Shown in pieces: positions 20,048-28,509 of a stretch of DNA of 64,000 bases. The position numbers and the translations under genes were made by a program. The notes beneath the pieces are model-generated. The model was not told where the DNA came from, ran no database searches, and saw only the letters and a list, made by a program, of their open reading frames with translations. Each line of letters starts with the position of its first letter. Position 1 is the stretch's first letter. Where the stretch lies: assembly GCA_036872755.1 (NCBI GenBank), contig JAVHNS010000002.1, positions 868,001 through 932,000 on the forward strand, given 5' to 3'. This stretch comes from Orbilia blumenaviensis. Taxonomy: Eukaryota; Ascomycota; Orbiliomycetes; Orbiliales; Orbiliaceae.

Positions 20048-23000
20048 GAGGCGACAGAACTCCCGTCGCCTGGAGAAAAGGGTACCTATGTCATACGCAG
20101 CGTCACGCTGGCTGCGATATGTGGAACAAAACTACCGGAAGGATATTTCAACCATTTGGTAGTAGAAGTAACACTATCATGGAACGGCGAGACGGTGCGA
20201 GCCAGAGCATTAATAGACTGCGGTGCACCTAGCAACTTCATAGCGACGCGGTTCGCGGCGAGGCACGGCATACCTCTAGTGAGAAGGAATGAAGTCATCC
20301 CACTCGAAGGAGTGAATGGCGCCTCACTGGGCCGCAGCGTCACGCATAAAACAGAAGACTTGGGGATGAAAATAGACAATTTTGAAGAATCTATTTCTTT
20401 TGATGTCATGGAAATCAGATCATTCGATCTCATACTGGGACTCGCGTGGTTACGCAAAAATAACCCAGACATTAATTGGAATACGGGCCATCTTCTAATG
20501 CGACGAGCCGCAGGGCCTCGCGTTATCACCATAGGACTAGTTGAAGCGGAACAATTCGACTCCCTACTAGAAGACTCCGTACTAGTGGGAGCAACGGTCC
20601 TGAAAGAAGCTGCTTCTCAAAGCGAGTCGATGCGGCACATGCCAAAAGAATACGCCGATTTCGCAGATCTAGGAGAAAAAGAAGCAGCAGATAAGCTACC
20701 GGAACACCAGCCCTGGGACCATAAGATCCCACTGGTGCGAGACACCGCGCCTCCCTTCGGGCCAATTTATAAGCTTTCTCCAACCGAAGATGAGGCACTA
20801 AAATTATATATAGAGGAAATGGAGTCGAAAGGCTTCATCCGCGAATCCTCTTCACCAGCAGGGGCACCTATTCTTTTCGTAAAAAAGAAGGACGGCTCAC
20901 TGCGGCTCTGTGTGGACTACCGGGCACTTAATAATATAACGATAAAAAACCGGTACCCACTACCTTTAATAGACGGACTCCTCGACCAGCTGCGGGGCGC
21001 CAAAATATTCACTAAATTAGACCTGAGAGGGGCTTATAACTTGGTGCGTATCGCAGCGGGGGAGGAGTGGAAAACAGCGTTTAGAACAAGATATGGCCTC
21101 TACGAATATTTAGTAATGCCGTTTGGATTAACGAATGCACCAGCGACCTTCCAGTCGCTGCTGAACGCGTTGTTCCGCGACTTGCTAGATACCTTCGTTA
21201 TTATTTATTTAGACGACATCCTAATCTTCTCTAAGGATTACAAATCTCATGTGGAACACGTACGCACCGTGCTGCAGCGACTCAAAGCGGCATCATTATA
21301 TGTCAAAGCAGAAAAGTGCGAGTTCCATAAAGAAAAAGTGGACTTCCTAGGCTTCACCGTGTCGACTCGCGGCATCTCGATGGACGAGAGCAAGGTAGAA
21401 GCTGTACACCAATGGAAAGCTCCTCAGAATATAAAACAGCTACAATCCTTCCTAGGTTTTGTGAACTTCTATCACCGGTTCCTTGCGAGGCACAGCGCCA
21501 TAGCAGAACCAATTACAAGACTTTTATCAAAAGAGAAGACATGGGAATGGGGCGAGGAGCAGCAAGCCGCATTCGAACGCATCAAAAGAAAATTTACAAC
21601 TGAAATAGTACTACCATACTACGACTGGAAGCGACGCACTGCGGTCGAAACCGATGCCTCTGGATTCGGAATTGGAGCCTGCCTCTCGCAACAGGACGAA
21701 GAGGGTCGCTGGCACCCTGTCTGTTTTTGGAGCAGAAAAATGTCAGGAGCAGAGAGGAACTACGAGGTTTTTGATCAAGAAATGCTAGCGGTGGTCGAGG
21801 CACTGCGACACTGGGCGGCGTACCTGAAGGGAGCCCAGTTTCAAATCATTATTTACAGCGATCACCGAAGCTTAACTTATTTCACAACCTCAAAGCGACT
21901 CAATGCGAGACAAGTCAGATGGTCTGAGGAACTAGCAGACTATGACTTCACAATTCAATATCGTCCAGGAAAGGATAACGCGGCGGCAGACGCATTGTCT
22001 CGCCAGATAGAATACACAGAAGGACATGATAGATCACTGCCACCTCCATTGCTGAAGGCAGGGCAGCTGGTCGCAGCGATACGCAGTAGGCCACTTGGTA
22101 CCCTGGCACTGATATCCGCTGGATTTTCACAAGACATCAATAACATCAAGAAAGCGTATCTCAAAGATGAGAAAGTAAAACGCATTATCAGCGCCATACA
22201 GCGAGACGACACGGCATATACGACAGGCTATACATTAGAAGAAGACGGCACGCTGCGGTTCGAAGGCAGATTATACATACCCAATGTTTTGAAACTGCGT
22301 AAGGATGCGGTACACCGCGTACACGACGCTCCTCTAGCAGGCCATTTCGGTTATCGTAAAACACAAGAATTGTTCTCTAGGAATTATTACTTCCCAGGAT
22401 ACACCGGATTTATTTACAAATACATTGCGGGATGCGACGTCTGCCAGCGAAACAAGACAATTAGAAGGCTGAAGAAAGGAAAACTGCTACCACTCCCGGT
22501 GCCAGACGCACCGTGGCGCAGTATTTCCATGGATTTTATTGTCAAATTACCTCCGTCGCGAGACCCTACGCTGGGAGACGCAAGCCCGGAATTTGACACA
22601 ATTTGGGTGGTAGTAGACAGGTTAACCAAGTTTGCATACTTTGTACCGCTTCGCGGTGAGCCGCAAGCAGAAGAACTAGCACAAGCTTATGTGAAACACT
22701 TAATTCATAACGGTCTTCCAGACGACTTTGTGTCTGATCGAGGACGAGTTTTCACCTCTAAGTTCATAGCGAGTCTCTGCGAGGCGACAGGTATCGCAAG
22801 GAAGCAATCCACCGCGTTTCACCCCGAGACGGACGGTCAGACAGAAAGGGTCAACCAGATCTTGGAACAACTGATAAGGAACTATTGCAATTATAAGCAA
22901 AATGACTGGGTCGGCTTGCTTCCGCTCGCAGCGTTTGCATACAATAATACTTATCAAGTGACAATTAAGATGACCCCATTCTTTGCTAAACATGGTTACC

Positions 23001-23602
23001 ACCCACGGTTCGAAGCGAACCACCTCGTGAGAAATAAGGTGCCAGCCGCAGAGGAACGCATCGAGGAGTTGAAATTGCTACATCAGGCTTGCAAATTAGA
23101 GATGAAACAGGCTCAAAATGACCAAGCTAGGTACAGCGACTCGAGGCGAGACGAGACACCAGAATACGAGGTCGGGCAAAAGGTTATGCTCTCTAGCAAG
23201 AATATAGACACTAAGCGACCCTCTGCAAAGCTTGAAGCCAGGTTCTTAGGTCCATATAGAATCACGGCCCGCATTGGGACGCATGCCTATGAGCTAGCAT
23301 TACCTAAGAAGATGAGACAACATAATGTTTTCCATGTGTCACTTCTAGAGCCATATATCATAAATGAAATCCACCCAGCACCCCCCGAGCCGCAGCATGT
23401 CGAGGTAGAGGGAGAGGAAGAATGGGAAATAGAAAAGATATTAGCAGAGGATAATTTCAAGAAGGGCGCACGGAGCCGCACCGAGACGAAGCACTATTTG
23501 GTTAAATGGAAAGGTTGGTCGCTAGCAGACGCATCATGGGAGCCTGAAGAACACTTACTGCACGCTGAGGCTAAGATTAGAGATTTTAAAAGAACACTTT
23601 GA
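20045..23602 (+). CDS. pol: Gypsy pol polyprotein with chromodomain (1185 aa from ATG)
   Basis: Uninterrupted frame. Domains in order (numbered from ATG 20045): aspartic protease with ALIDCGAPSNF at about residues 55-65 (DCG where D-S/T-G is usual); reverse transcriptase with LDLRGAYN, MPFGLTNAPATFQ and YLDD at 388-391; RNase H with TDASGFGIGA and SDHRSLTYF; integrase zinc-binding HHCC region (HDAPLAGHFGY ... GCDVCQRNK) at about 755-805; catalytic core with MDFIV (about 828), SDRG (about 897) and PETDGQTERVNQ (about 930); and a C-terminal chromodomain from about residue 1125 (YLVKWKGWSLADASWEPEE). It makes the enzymes for particle maturation, reverse transcription and integration; the chromodomain is known in this group to steer insertion to chromatin. 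Expression probably depends on the recoding site at the gag stop. Confidence 0.95.
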   Translation: MEATELPSPGEKGTYVIRSVTLAAICGTKLPEGYFNHLVVEVTLSWNGETVRARALIDCGAPSNFIATRFAARHGIPLVRRNEVIPLEGVNGASLGRSVTHKTEDLGMKIDNFEESISFDVMEIRSFDLILGLAWLRKNNPDINWNTGHLLMRRAAGPRVITIGLVEAEQFDSLLEDSVLVGATVLKEAASQSESMRHMPKEYADFADLGEKEAADKLPEHQPWDHKIPLVRDTAPPFGPIYKLSPTEDEALKLYIEEMESKGFIRESSSPAGAPILFVKKKDGSLRLCVDYRALNNITIKNRYPLPLIDGLLDQLRGAKIFTKLDLRGAYNLVRIAAGEEWKTAFRTRYGLYEYLVMPFGLTNAPATFQSLLNALFRDLLDTFVIIYLDDILIFSKDYKSHVEHVRTVLQRLKAASLYVKAEKCEFHKEKVDFLGFTVSTRGISMDESKVEAVHQWKAPQNIKQLQSFLGFVNFYHRFLARHSAIAEPITRLLSKEKTWEWGEEQQAAFERIKRKFTTEIVLPYYDWKRRTAVETDASGFGIGACLSQQDEEGRWHPVCFWSRKMSGAERNYEVFDQEMLAVVEALRHWAAYLKGAQFQIIIYSDHRSLTYFTTSKRLNARQVRWSEELADYDFTIQYRPGKDNAAADALSRQIEYTEGHDRSLPPPLLKAGQLVAAIRSRPLGTLALISAGFSQDINNIKKAYLKDEKVKRIISAIQRDDTAYTTGYTLEEDGTLRFEGRLYIPNVLKLRKDAVHRVHDAPLAGHFGYRKTQELFSRNYYFPGYTGFIYKYIAGCDVCQRNKTIRRLKKGKLLPLPVPDAPWRSISMDFIVKLPPSRDPTLGDASPEFDTIWVVVDRLTKFAYFVPLRGEPQAEELAQAYVKHLIHNGLPDDFVSDRGRVFTSKFIASLCEATGIARKQSTAFHPETDGQTERVNQILEQLIRNYCNYKQNDWVGLLPLAAFAYNNTYQVTIKMTPFFAKHGYHPRFEANHLVRNKVPAAEERIEELKLLHQACKLEMKQAQNDQARYSDSRRDETPEYEVGQKVMLSSKNIDTKRPSAKLEARFLGPYRITARIGTHAYELALPKKMRQHNVFHVSLLEPYIINEIHPAPPEPQHVEVEGEEEWEIEKILAEDNFKKGARSRTETKHYLVKWKGWSLADASWEPEEHLLHAEAKIRDFKRTL

Positions 23603-23783
23603 GAGATTTTGCGAGTCGCAATGACCCGCGGAAAAAACTTGAAATTACTATTAAAAACTCTAGAGTCGCAGCGGGCCGATCTAGTAAAACTATCAGGAAC
23701 AAGGCAAATCTAAAAAGACAAAAAACTCCCACAGAAAATTAAGAAAAAATTAACGAAAACAGACGCAGCGACACGCAGAAAAT

Positions 23784-24659
23784 CTACTCATAATGCAACC
23801 AAACCGGACGACTTCTCCTCTTGGAGACCTTATATTTACGGGTCTTCCCGTCTCCATCCTTCTTCTTCCTCCTTCCACCACGGTGAGGACCGCGGTGACC
23901 CGCATTTCTACCGCAATAACAAAGAGCGGCCCCACTACCATCTCCTCCTCCACCTCCACCAGTTCCGCCATCTCCTCCATCCCCCGCACCGCCGTCACCC
24001 GCAGGGGGAGGAGCTCCACCACTCCCATCTCCTCCATCACCACCCCCATCGCCACCTCCCGCAGCGCCATCCCCACCATCACCTCCATCACCTCCAATAA
24101 CCGCTGGAGGACCCCCAACCCCACAACCACAGGAAACGAAAGAACTTAGCGCGCTTTCCAACGCAGCGACACGCGAAACCAAAGAATTCGGCCCAGGAAC
24201 CACGGGAAGACCTCCTCGAAGCAACAAGTGCTCCAAAGTTGCGATTTGCTGCGAGGGGGCGTTGAAGTCTGGAATATTGTCGAAGCGACCCGACGCGGCA
24301 CCCACAGCAACTGGGGCAACCTCAAAGAAGGCTGCTTCCCACCAATCTCGACGAACCACCACACCAGCAGGAATCCTCATGGTCAGGGTGACCGGATGAA
24401 CAAGTTGACTCATGCGAGTCGCAACGGGTCGAGCAGCGAAGCCAGCAGCTGTAGAATTGACACCCCCAAATTGACAAGGCCGAGTCGCACCGAGTCGCCT
24501 CTTGCGGCAACGAGAACAAGCGTCGTGGTCACCGGGGGAAGGGTAGCAAGCAAAGCCTGCAGTTTGACATTGGTCGCATGCGGTACGCAGCGGGGGACCG
24601 AGGTTAATACGAACCGCTTCCGCGATATCGATAGTACGCATACCAAGTTGGCCAGCCAT
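23784..24659 (-). CDS. Antisense retrotransposon ORF with Zn2Cys6-like cluster, 291 aa
   Basis: Complete ORF, ATG at 24659 and TAG at 23786-23784, opposite to gag-pol. Six cysteines at 28, 31, 38, 48, 51 and 62 give C-x2-C-x6-C-x9-C-x2-C-x10-C. This is close to the fungal GAL4-type Zn2Cys6 pattern, but the last gap is longer than the usual 6-8, and the basic block RKRR follows the fifth cysteine rather than the second. The middle is moderately hydrophobic; residues about 185-235 are a Gly/Asp-rich linker; then a CYCGRNAGHRGPH mini-cluster and a very basic tail (GGRRKKKDGDGKTRKYK) resembling a nuclear signal. A DNA- or RNA-binding nuclear protein is inferred. The GC-rich linker could inflate ORF length by chance, but the ordered cysteine cluster argues for a real gene. 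I know of no standard chromovirus gene like it. Confidence 0.6.
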   Translation of the reverse strand: MAGQLGMRTIDIAEAVRINLGPPLRTACDQCQTAGFACYPSPGDHDACSRCRKRRLGATRPCQFGGVNSTAAGFAARPVATRMSQLVHPVTLTMRIPAGVVVRRDWWEAAFFEVAPVAVGAASGRFDNIPDFNAPSQQIATLEHLLLRGGLPVVPGPNSLVSRVAALESALSSFVSCGCGVGGPPAVIGGDGGDGGDGAAGGGDGGGDGGDGSGGAPPPAGDGGAGDGGDGGTGGGGGGDGSGAALCYCGRNAGHRGPHRGGRRKKKDGDGKTRKYKVSKRRSRPVWLHYE

Positions 24660-25479
24660 TCTTTCGAGCGAGGAAGGGCGAGACGAGGCGAAAAGAAATT
24701 GATATACACTCTGCGAGGCAGAGCGAGACGAGGAGGGAAGAGTTGTAAGTTGTTGACTTGAAAATTTTAGAACGTTTTAGGACTGTTGATCCAGAAGAGC
24801 TGTTTATCGGAAAATTTTGGGGTGAAGAGAAGAAGAAAGGGACGAAAGGGCGCGAGACGCAGCGTTATATGTTAGATTTCAGCCTTCTTTGAGATTCTAG
24901 AAGCTGGGATTCATACAGTTTACAGTCACATCCTCACGCTACGAGCCGCAAAATGCAAGCTTTAAGGCTACGAGCCGTAGAGCACGGTTGCTGAAGGTCG
25001 CAACCCGTAGAATGCAAGCTTCATGATAATGCAAACTCGCGGGTCGACGCATAGCACGGCAAGTTTAATTTTATACGGTCGGCCGCCCACACCACACCAA
25101 AAATCCCTAGAATACGACGTGCCGCGGGCCGTCGCAGAACAAACCCAAGATCTTTCATACAACTTCACGGTACGCAGTCTCCCGCAGAGTCACAGTGCAT
25201 AAGTGGAATCCCTAGCATGTATAGAGTTTTGTTTTGAGTTTATAGCTAGCGTGTTGTTTTTGTTGCATATTGTTTTCATACGCTTGAGCCTAGCGGCCAA
25301 GCTCAGAGCCTCCGAAACACCCGCGCAGAGTCGCAGCGGTACGATGACACTGGTAAGCTGGAGCCTAGGACTGGCCCCCTAGAACACTCTCTAGGCTACG
25401 CAGGAGAACTACAGCTTCAACACGGGTCGCAGCGACGAGGTCTCATTTAGTTTTTAGCAAGCAAGCTTCGAAGGCTATT

Positions 25480-25491
25480 AGAGAGGGATGG
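25480..25491 (+). other. Gypsy polypurine tract
   Basis: AGAGAGGGATGG ends directly at the 3' LTR, the expected plus-strand primer position; one T interrupts the purines. Confidence 0.75.
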
Positions 25492-25821
25492 TGTCAGGCC
25501 GCGCACCCACGCGGTGGTGCGCAAAATACAACAAGGTCAACACAACGGCTAGAGCTACCCGGTCCGGGCAACACGAACACGCGGCGACCCACCCGGAGAC
25601 CCACCCGGGCAACTTCGGTCCTCGGGCCAACGTCAGATCAGTTCCCTTGATCCGGAAGCAATAGAGAGCCGCGGCCTGACGCTGTGATACGCATATCCTT
25701 CAGTATATAAAGCATAGATAGCAGTCATGTATATAGCTCCTTGTCTTTTAATCTATAACCATAACTAAGGTCATATTCTCAACCGTCGTGACACGCACAC
25801 TCTCGCACATATAACCTTACA
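25492..25821 (+). repeat. Gypsy 3' LTR (330 bp)
   Basis: Same length and, by eye, same sequence as 18730-19059. It is followed by AAAAC. Confidence 0.97.
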
Positions 25822-26505
25822 AAAACAGCCTTATAGGCAAACCAACCAAACAATTGAAATTAATATAAACCATAAATTGCCTCATAAACAAACCGATGTA
25901 AACCATAAACTACCTCAGTGGCAAAACTCACTGACCAATACAAACATTTAAACTTCCTCATATTGCTATTCTTCATCCTCAATTTGTGTATTAGCAACTT
26001 TAGCTACCAATTTTTTTTCTTCCTCAATTGTTGCTGATTTTACATCCATCTTTCTTTTTTTTTTTTTCGGGTACAGTAAATCCCAACAAAATTAAGCCAA
26101 ATAATTTCATTTCTTGCAATTAGTGCAAAATAATCCTCTTTTGTATAGAGGAAAACCCTCTGCCGGTCTCTTCCCATTTTCGTCTAGTTTGAAATTAGTT
26201 GTATTTCTAGTTGTATTTCCGATTATATTCAGTCTCGCTCCTGGATTCACCGAAAATTTTCCATTCGATTTTTTGCTTTTCTAGTACTTAAATAAAAAGG
26301 GATTTTGGTTTGACGCCTTAAGAAACTTGGCTTTATATCGCGACTCTGCTGCTCAGATAACCCCAGTAAGAGCATTTAAGTCGACATTTCTATTTAAACC
26401 AAAATAACCTTCCACTATTGATATATATATCAATAGAACCGCCGAAGCTAACCTTGTAACTAACATTATATCAGATATATCTATTCCGAATGCAGCTATC
26501 CTCAC

Positions 26506-26718
26506 TTACATATGCTTTAATTTTCCAACTATTGCATCAACACCTAAATCTCTATCATACTGCAATAACATAAATTTATTCATAATTGTCAATAAAGAAG
26601 ACAAATCGTTTAATTCATACTTTATTTGAAACTCCCTCCAAATAACTAAACCTTTCTCAATATTGAGAACAAACACAGCCACCATTAAATCTAATAAAAG
26701 TACAATTCCCATAAACAC
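26506..26718 (-). pseudogene. Copia gag-like relic
   Basis: A 70-codon open fragment (WREFQIKYELNDLSSLLTI and similar) in the position expected for gag, between the primer-binding site and the integrase relics. Similarity to copia Gag is weak, resting on position and general pattern. Surrounding frames are full of stops, as expected after RIP. Confidence 0.45.
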
Positions 26719-27069
26719 ATTTTGCTGTAATTTAAGAAAAATATTTTGTCATACCATAAAATCTGCTGAAGTCTCATTATTTCCTTGAGTTATATCATCT
26801 AGACCAGTAACTATAAACCAAAAATCTGCAATTCGTATGACTCCTCTCATCTATACCGACCAGAGTTTGTAATCATCTGAGGTATTTAATTTTGTTATAC
26901 CCTTCACCTCAAATAGGCCAATTATATAGCTCATAAAATCCAGCATAGTATTTATTGGCTCCGGTAGTAACACATTAGCTGGAGATCCAGCTATTACTAC
27001 AGCTCTATTTCTTCATAACATTATAAAATTAGAGTAAATTTTAAAACAACAAAACAAAAAAGTAATCGT

Positions 27070-27090
27070 TTTGGTCCTGGGTTTATAACC
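27070..27090 (-). promoter_or_regulatory. Copia primer-binding site
   Basis: On the minus strand GGTTATAAACCCAGGACC follows the 5' LTR with no spacer. GGTTAT(A/G)A(A/G)CCC resembles the complement of the initiator-tRNA-Met anticodon arm, the half-tRNA primer used by Drosophila copia. The match to tRNA is from memory of the tRNA arm and may carry RIP changes. Confidence 0.55.
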
Positions 27091-27231
27091 TGATAGAACC
27101 CTTTTGATGTGATGTAGAATGATTGATTCTCCTAAATACATTTTCCTCCGGAGGAAAGTATCTATCTAGTTCTGCTCTCGCTAATGGTCTCATAATCAAC
27201 ACACACACACAGATCTACATATGATCTGTCA
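27091..27231 (-). repeat. Copia LTR (5' LTR of the minus-strand element)
   Basis: 141 bp, TGATAG...CTGTCA, ten transition differences from 14954-15094. It is followed by the TATCC duplication at 27232-27236. Confidence 0.95.
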
Positions 27232-27236
27232 TATCC

Positions 27237-28509
27237 ATGTATATCCACTCAATGTCTACAATATCAGGCTAGCACAGCCGTACAGGCAACAAACAAAAGA
27301 GAATAGTTTAACCAAATATCTGCATGGGTACCTAAGAGCACTACTTGAGTATCTACTTAGGTACTTGGGTAAGGACTTAATTGGATATTCATATCGGGAA
27401 GCATATAATGACCTACTTAGTCAAGTCTGTAAGTCAAACATTAAAATATGTTAGCTTTGAGTTGTTCGTGTGTTATTTTTCCCGCTTCTGTTACCTGCCG
27501 TCGCGCGTGGTATTTGCCTGCAGGTTGCCTTCTCTGTTCGATCTCCGCTTTGGAAAACGCACAGAGGTCTCTGGCCTGTGTGTTTTTGTGTAGACATGGG
27601 TACGTATCTTGCTGTTAATCGCTACAATTCGGGTTGCCCGTTGATTAGTCAATTCGTTAATTAGCGGGTTCGGGATTTTGAATGGAATGCGATCAATGGA
27701 TAACGGCTTAGCGGTTTCGAGTTTATAGCTTTGAAGCCGCGAGTGTTCGATTTCGGGGTGCCGGTGCATCCCAGTGGGTTTGGGAAGCTCTAAAATAAAC
27801 CTGGTCGGTTCTGGGAACAAGATCCTGTGCTCTGGAACAATCTCCGATATTATATTTCAAAGGTACTTCTTAACTCACTTACTTACTTCTTAAGTACCCA
27901 AGTACTTAGCAGGTACCTCTTACCTTTTATGTATATATATATGCCCACTTAGCTGGCCAGCCCCCTTCTTCCCGGTCGGTTAGCTTTCCGACTGCTAAGT
28001 GGGTAGTTACCTGGTCCTCAGCTTCAACAACCTCCTTACAACATACCACCTACCTTTTCCCAGCATCATCGCCACCGTCACCAATACCATCGACACCACC
28101 ACCAATACCATCAACACCACCACCAATACCGTCAACACCGTCGTCGTTGTCCCCAATTTTGAACCAAGGACGAAGTGTTGAGGAAATCACATCAACGACC
28201 AACTGTTTCTCCAATCTGATCCTTCCAGATTGAGTGTTTTAATCGGTCCCTGTGGTCAAAGGACTTCCCGAGCAAGCAGCCTTCTCGGACGAGTTGTCCT
28301 CCCACCCCGGTTCGGTGCTCTTGCAACAACGCCCTCCACCCTGTAGACGGAACCGGGAGACGGAGACAACCTTGAAACGCGCGTCGCCGTTTTATTTGGT
28401 CCATCTTGCCCTGGTTACAGCTCGGAGGGGGAAGAAGAATACAGGTAGTTACAGGAAGAGTCGGAGTTGGGCACAAAGAACGAAAGAGACCTGATTCTAA
28501 TCATCCGCC
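27237..28509. other. Intergenic region upstream of the F-box gene
   Basis: Contains GTACTTGGGTA at about 27360-27370 and its inverse TACCCAAGTAC at about 27896-27906, AAGTACTTA-rich words around 27850-27920, and a 3 x 21-bp repeat at 28083-28145. The short frames here are low-complexity and were not called as genes. CT-rich leader sequence precedes the ATG at 28510. Confidence 0.5.
28083..28145. repeat. Three 21-bp tandem units upstream of the F-box gene
   Basis: Units at 28083-28103, 28104-28124 and 28125-28145, pattern AATACCRTCRACACCRYCRYC. They lie about 365 bp upstream of the F-box start codon. Confidence 0.9.

Larger units (their letters stand above)
23603..25491. other. Gypsy 3' internal region between pol and LTR
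   Basis: 1.9 kb, unusually long for a chromovirus. It holds the antisense ORF (23784-24659), many copies of GTCGCA (for example 23615, 23665, 24418, 24484, 24573, 24997, 25131, 25330, 25426) and short duplications such as CTACGAGCCG and AATGCAAGCTT around 24936-25022. Confidence 0.8.
18730..25821 (+). mobile_element. Young Ty3/gypsy chromovirus retrotransposon with an extra antisense ORF
   Basis: 7092 bp, bounded by 330-bp LTRs (TGTCAGG...CTTACA) that look identical by eye, with the target duplication AAAAC. Order on the plus strand: LTR, self-complementary primer-binding site, gag (one-base shift at 19472-19477), pol with protease, reverse transcriptase, RNase H, integrase and chromodomain, then about 1.9 kb holding a 291-codon ORF on the opposite strand, a purine tract and the LTR. 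Composition is balanced and not RIP-like, unlike the copia host element around it. Identical LTRs imply recent insertion. The intact pol and chromodomain place it in the Tf1/sushi-type chromoviruses. Confidence 0.97.
14954..27231 (-). mobile_element. RIP-degraded Ty1/copia LTR retrotransposon, interrupted by a gypsy element
   Basis: Two 141-bp LTRs (TGATAG...CTATCA), a 5-bp target duplication TATCC, a primer-binding site beside the right LTR and a purine tract beside the left LTR define a minus-strand element. Without the inserted gypsy element and its duplication it would be about 5.2 kb, a normal copia size. Relics on the minus strand follow copia order: Gag-like sequence (about 26.5 kb), integrase (about 17.65 kb), reverse transcriptase (about 16.1-16.55 kb) and RNase H (about 15.2-15.86 kb). 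All are broken by stops and frameshifts in very AT-rich DNA. The LTR copies differ at ten positions, all transitions, as expected for RIP. The element is dead. Confidence 0.95.

Noticed and set aside
27999..28181. 60-codon frame with Thr/Asn/Ile repeats
   Set aside because: It is the translation of the 3 x 21-bp tandem repeat upstream of the F-box gene.
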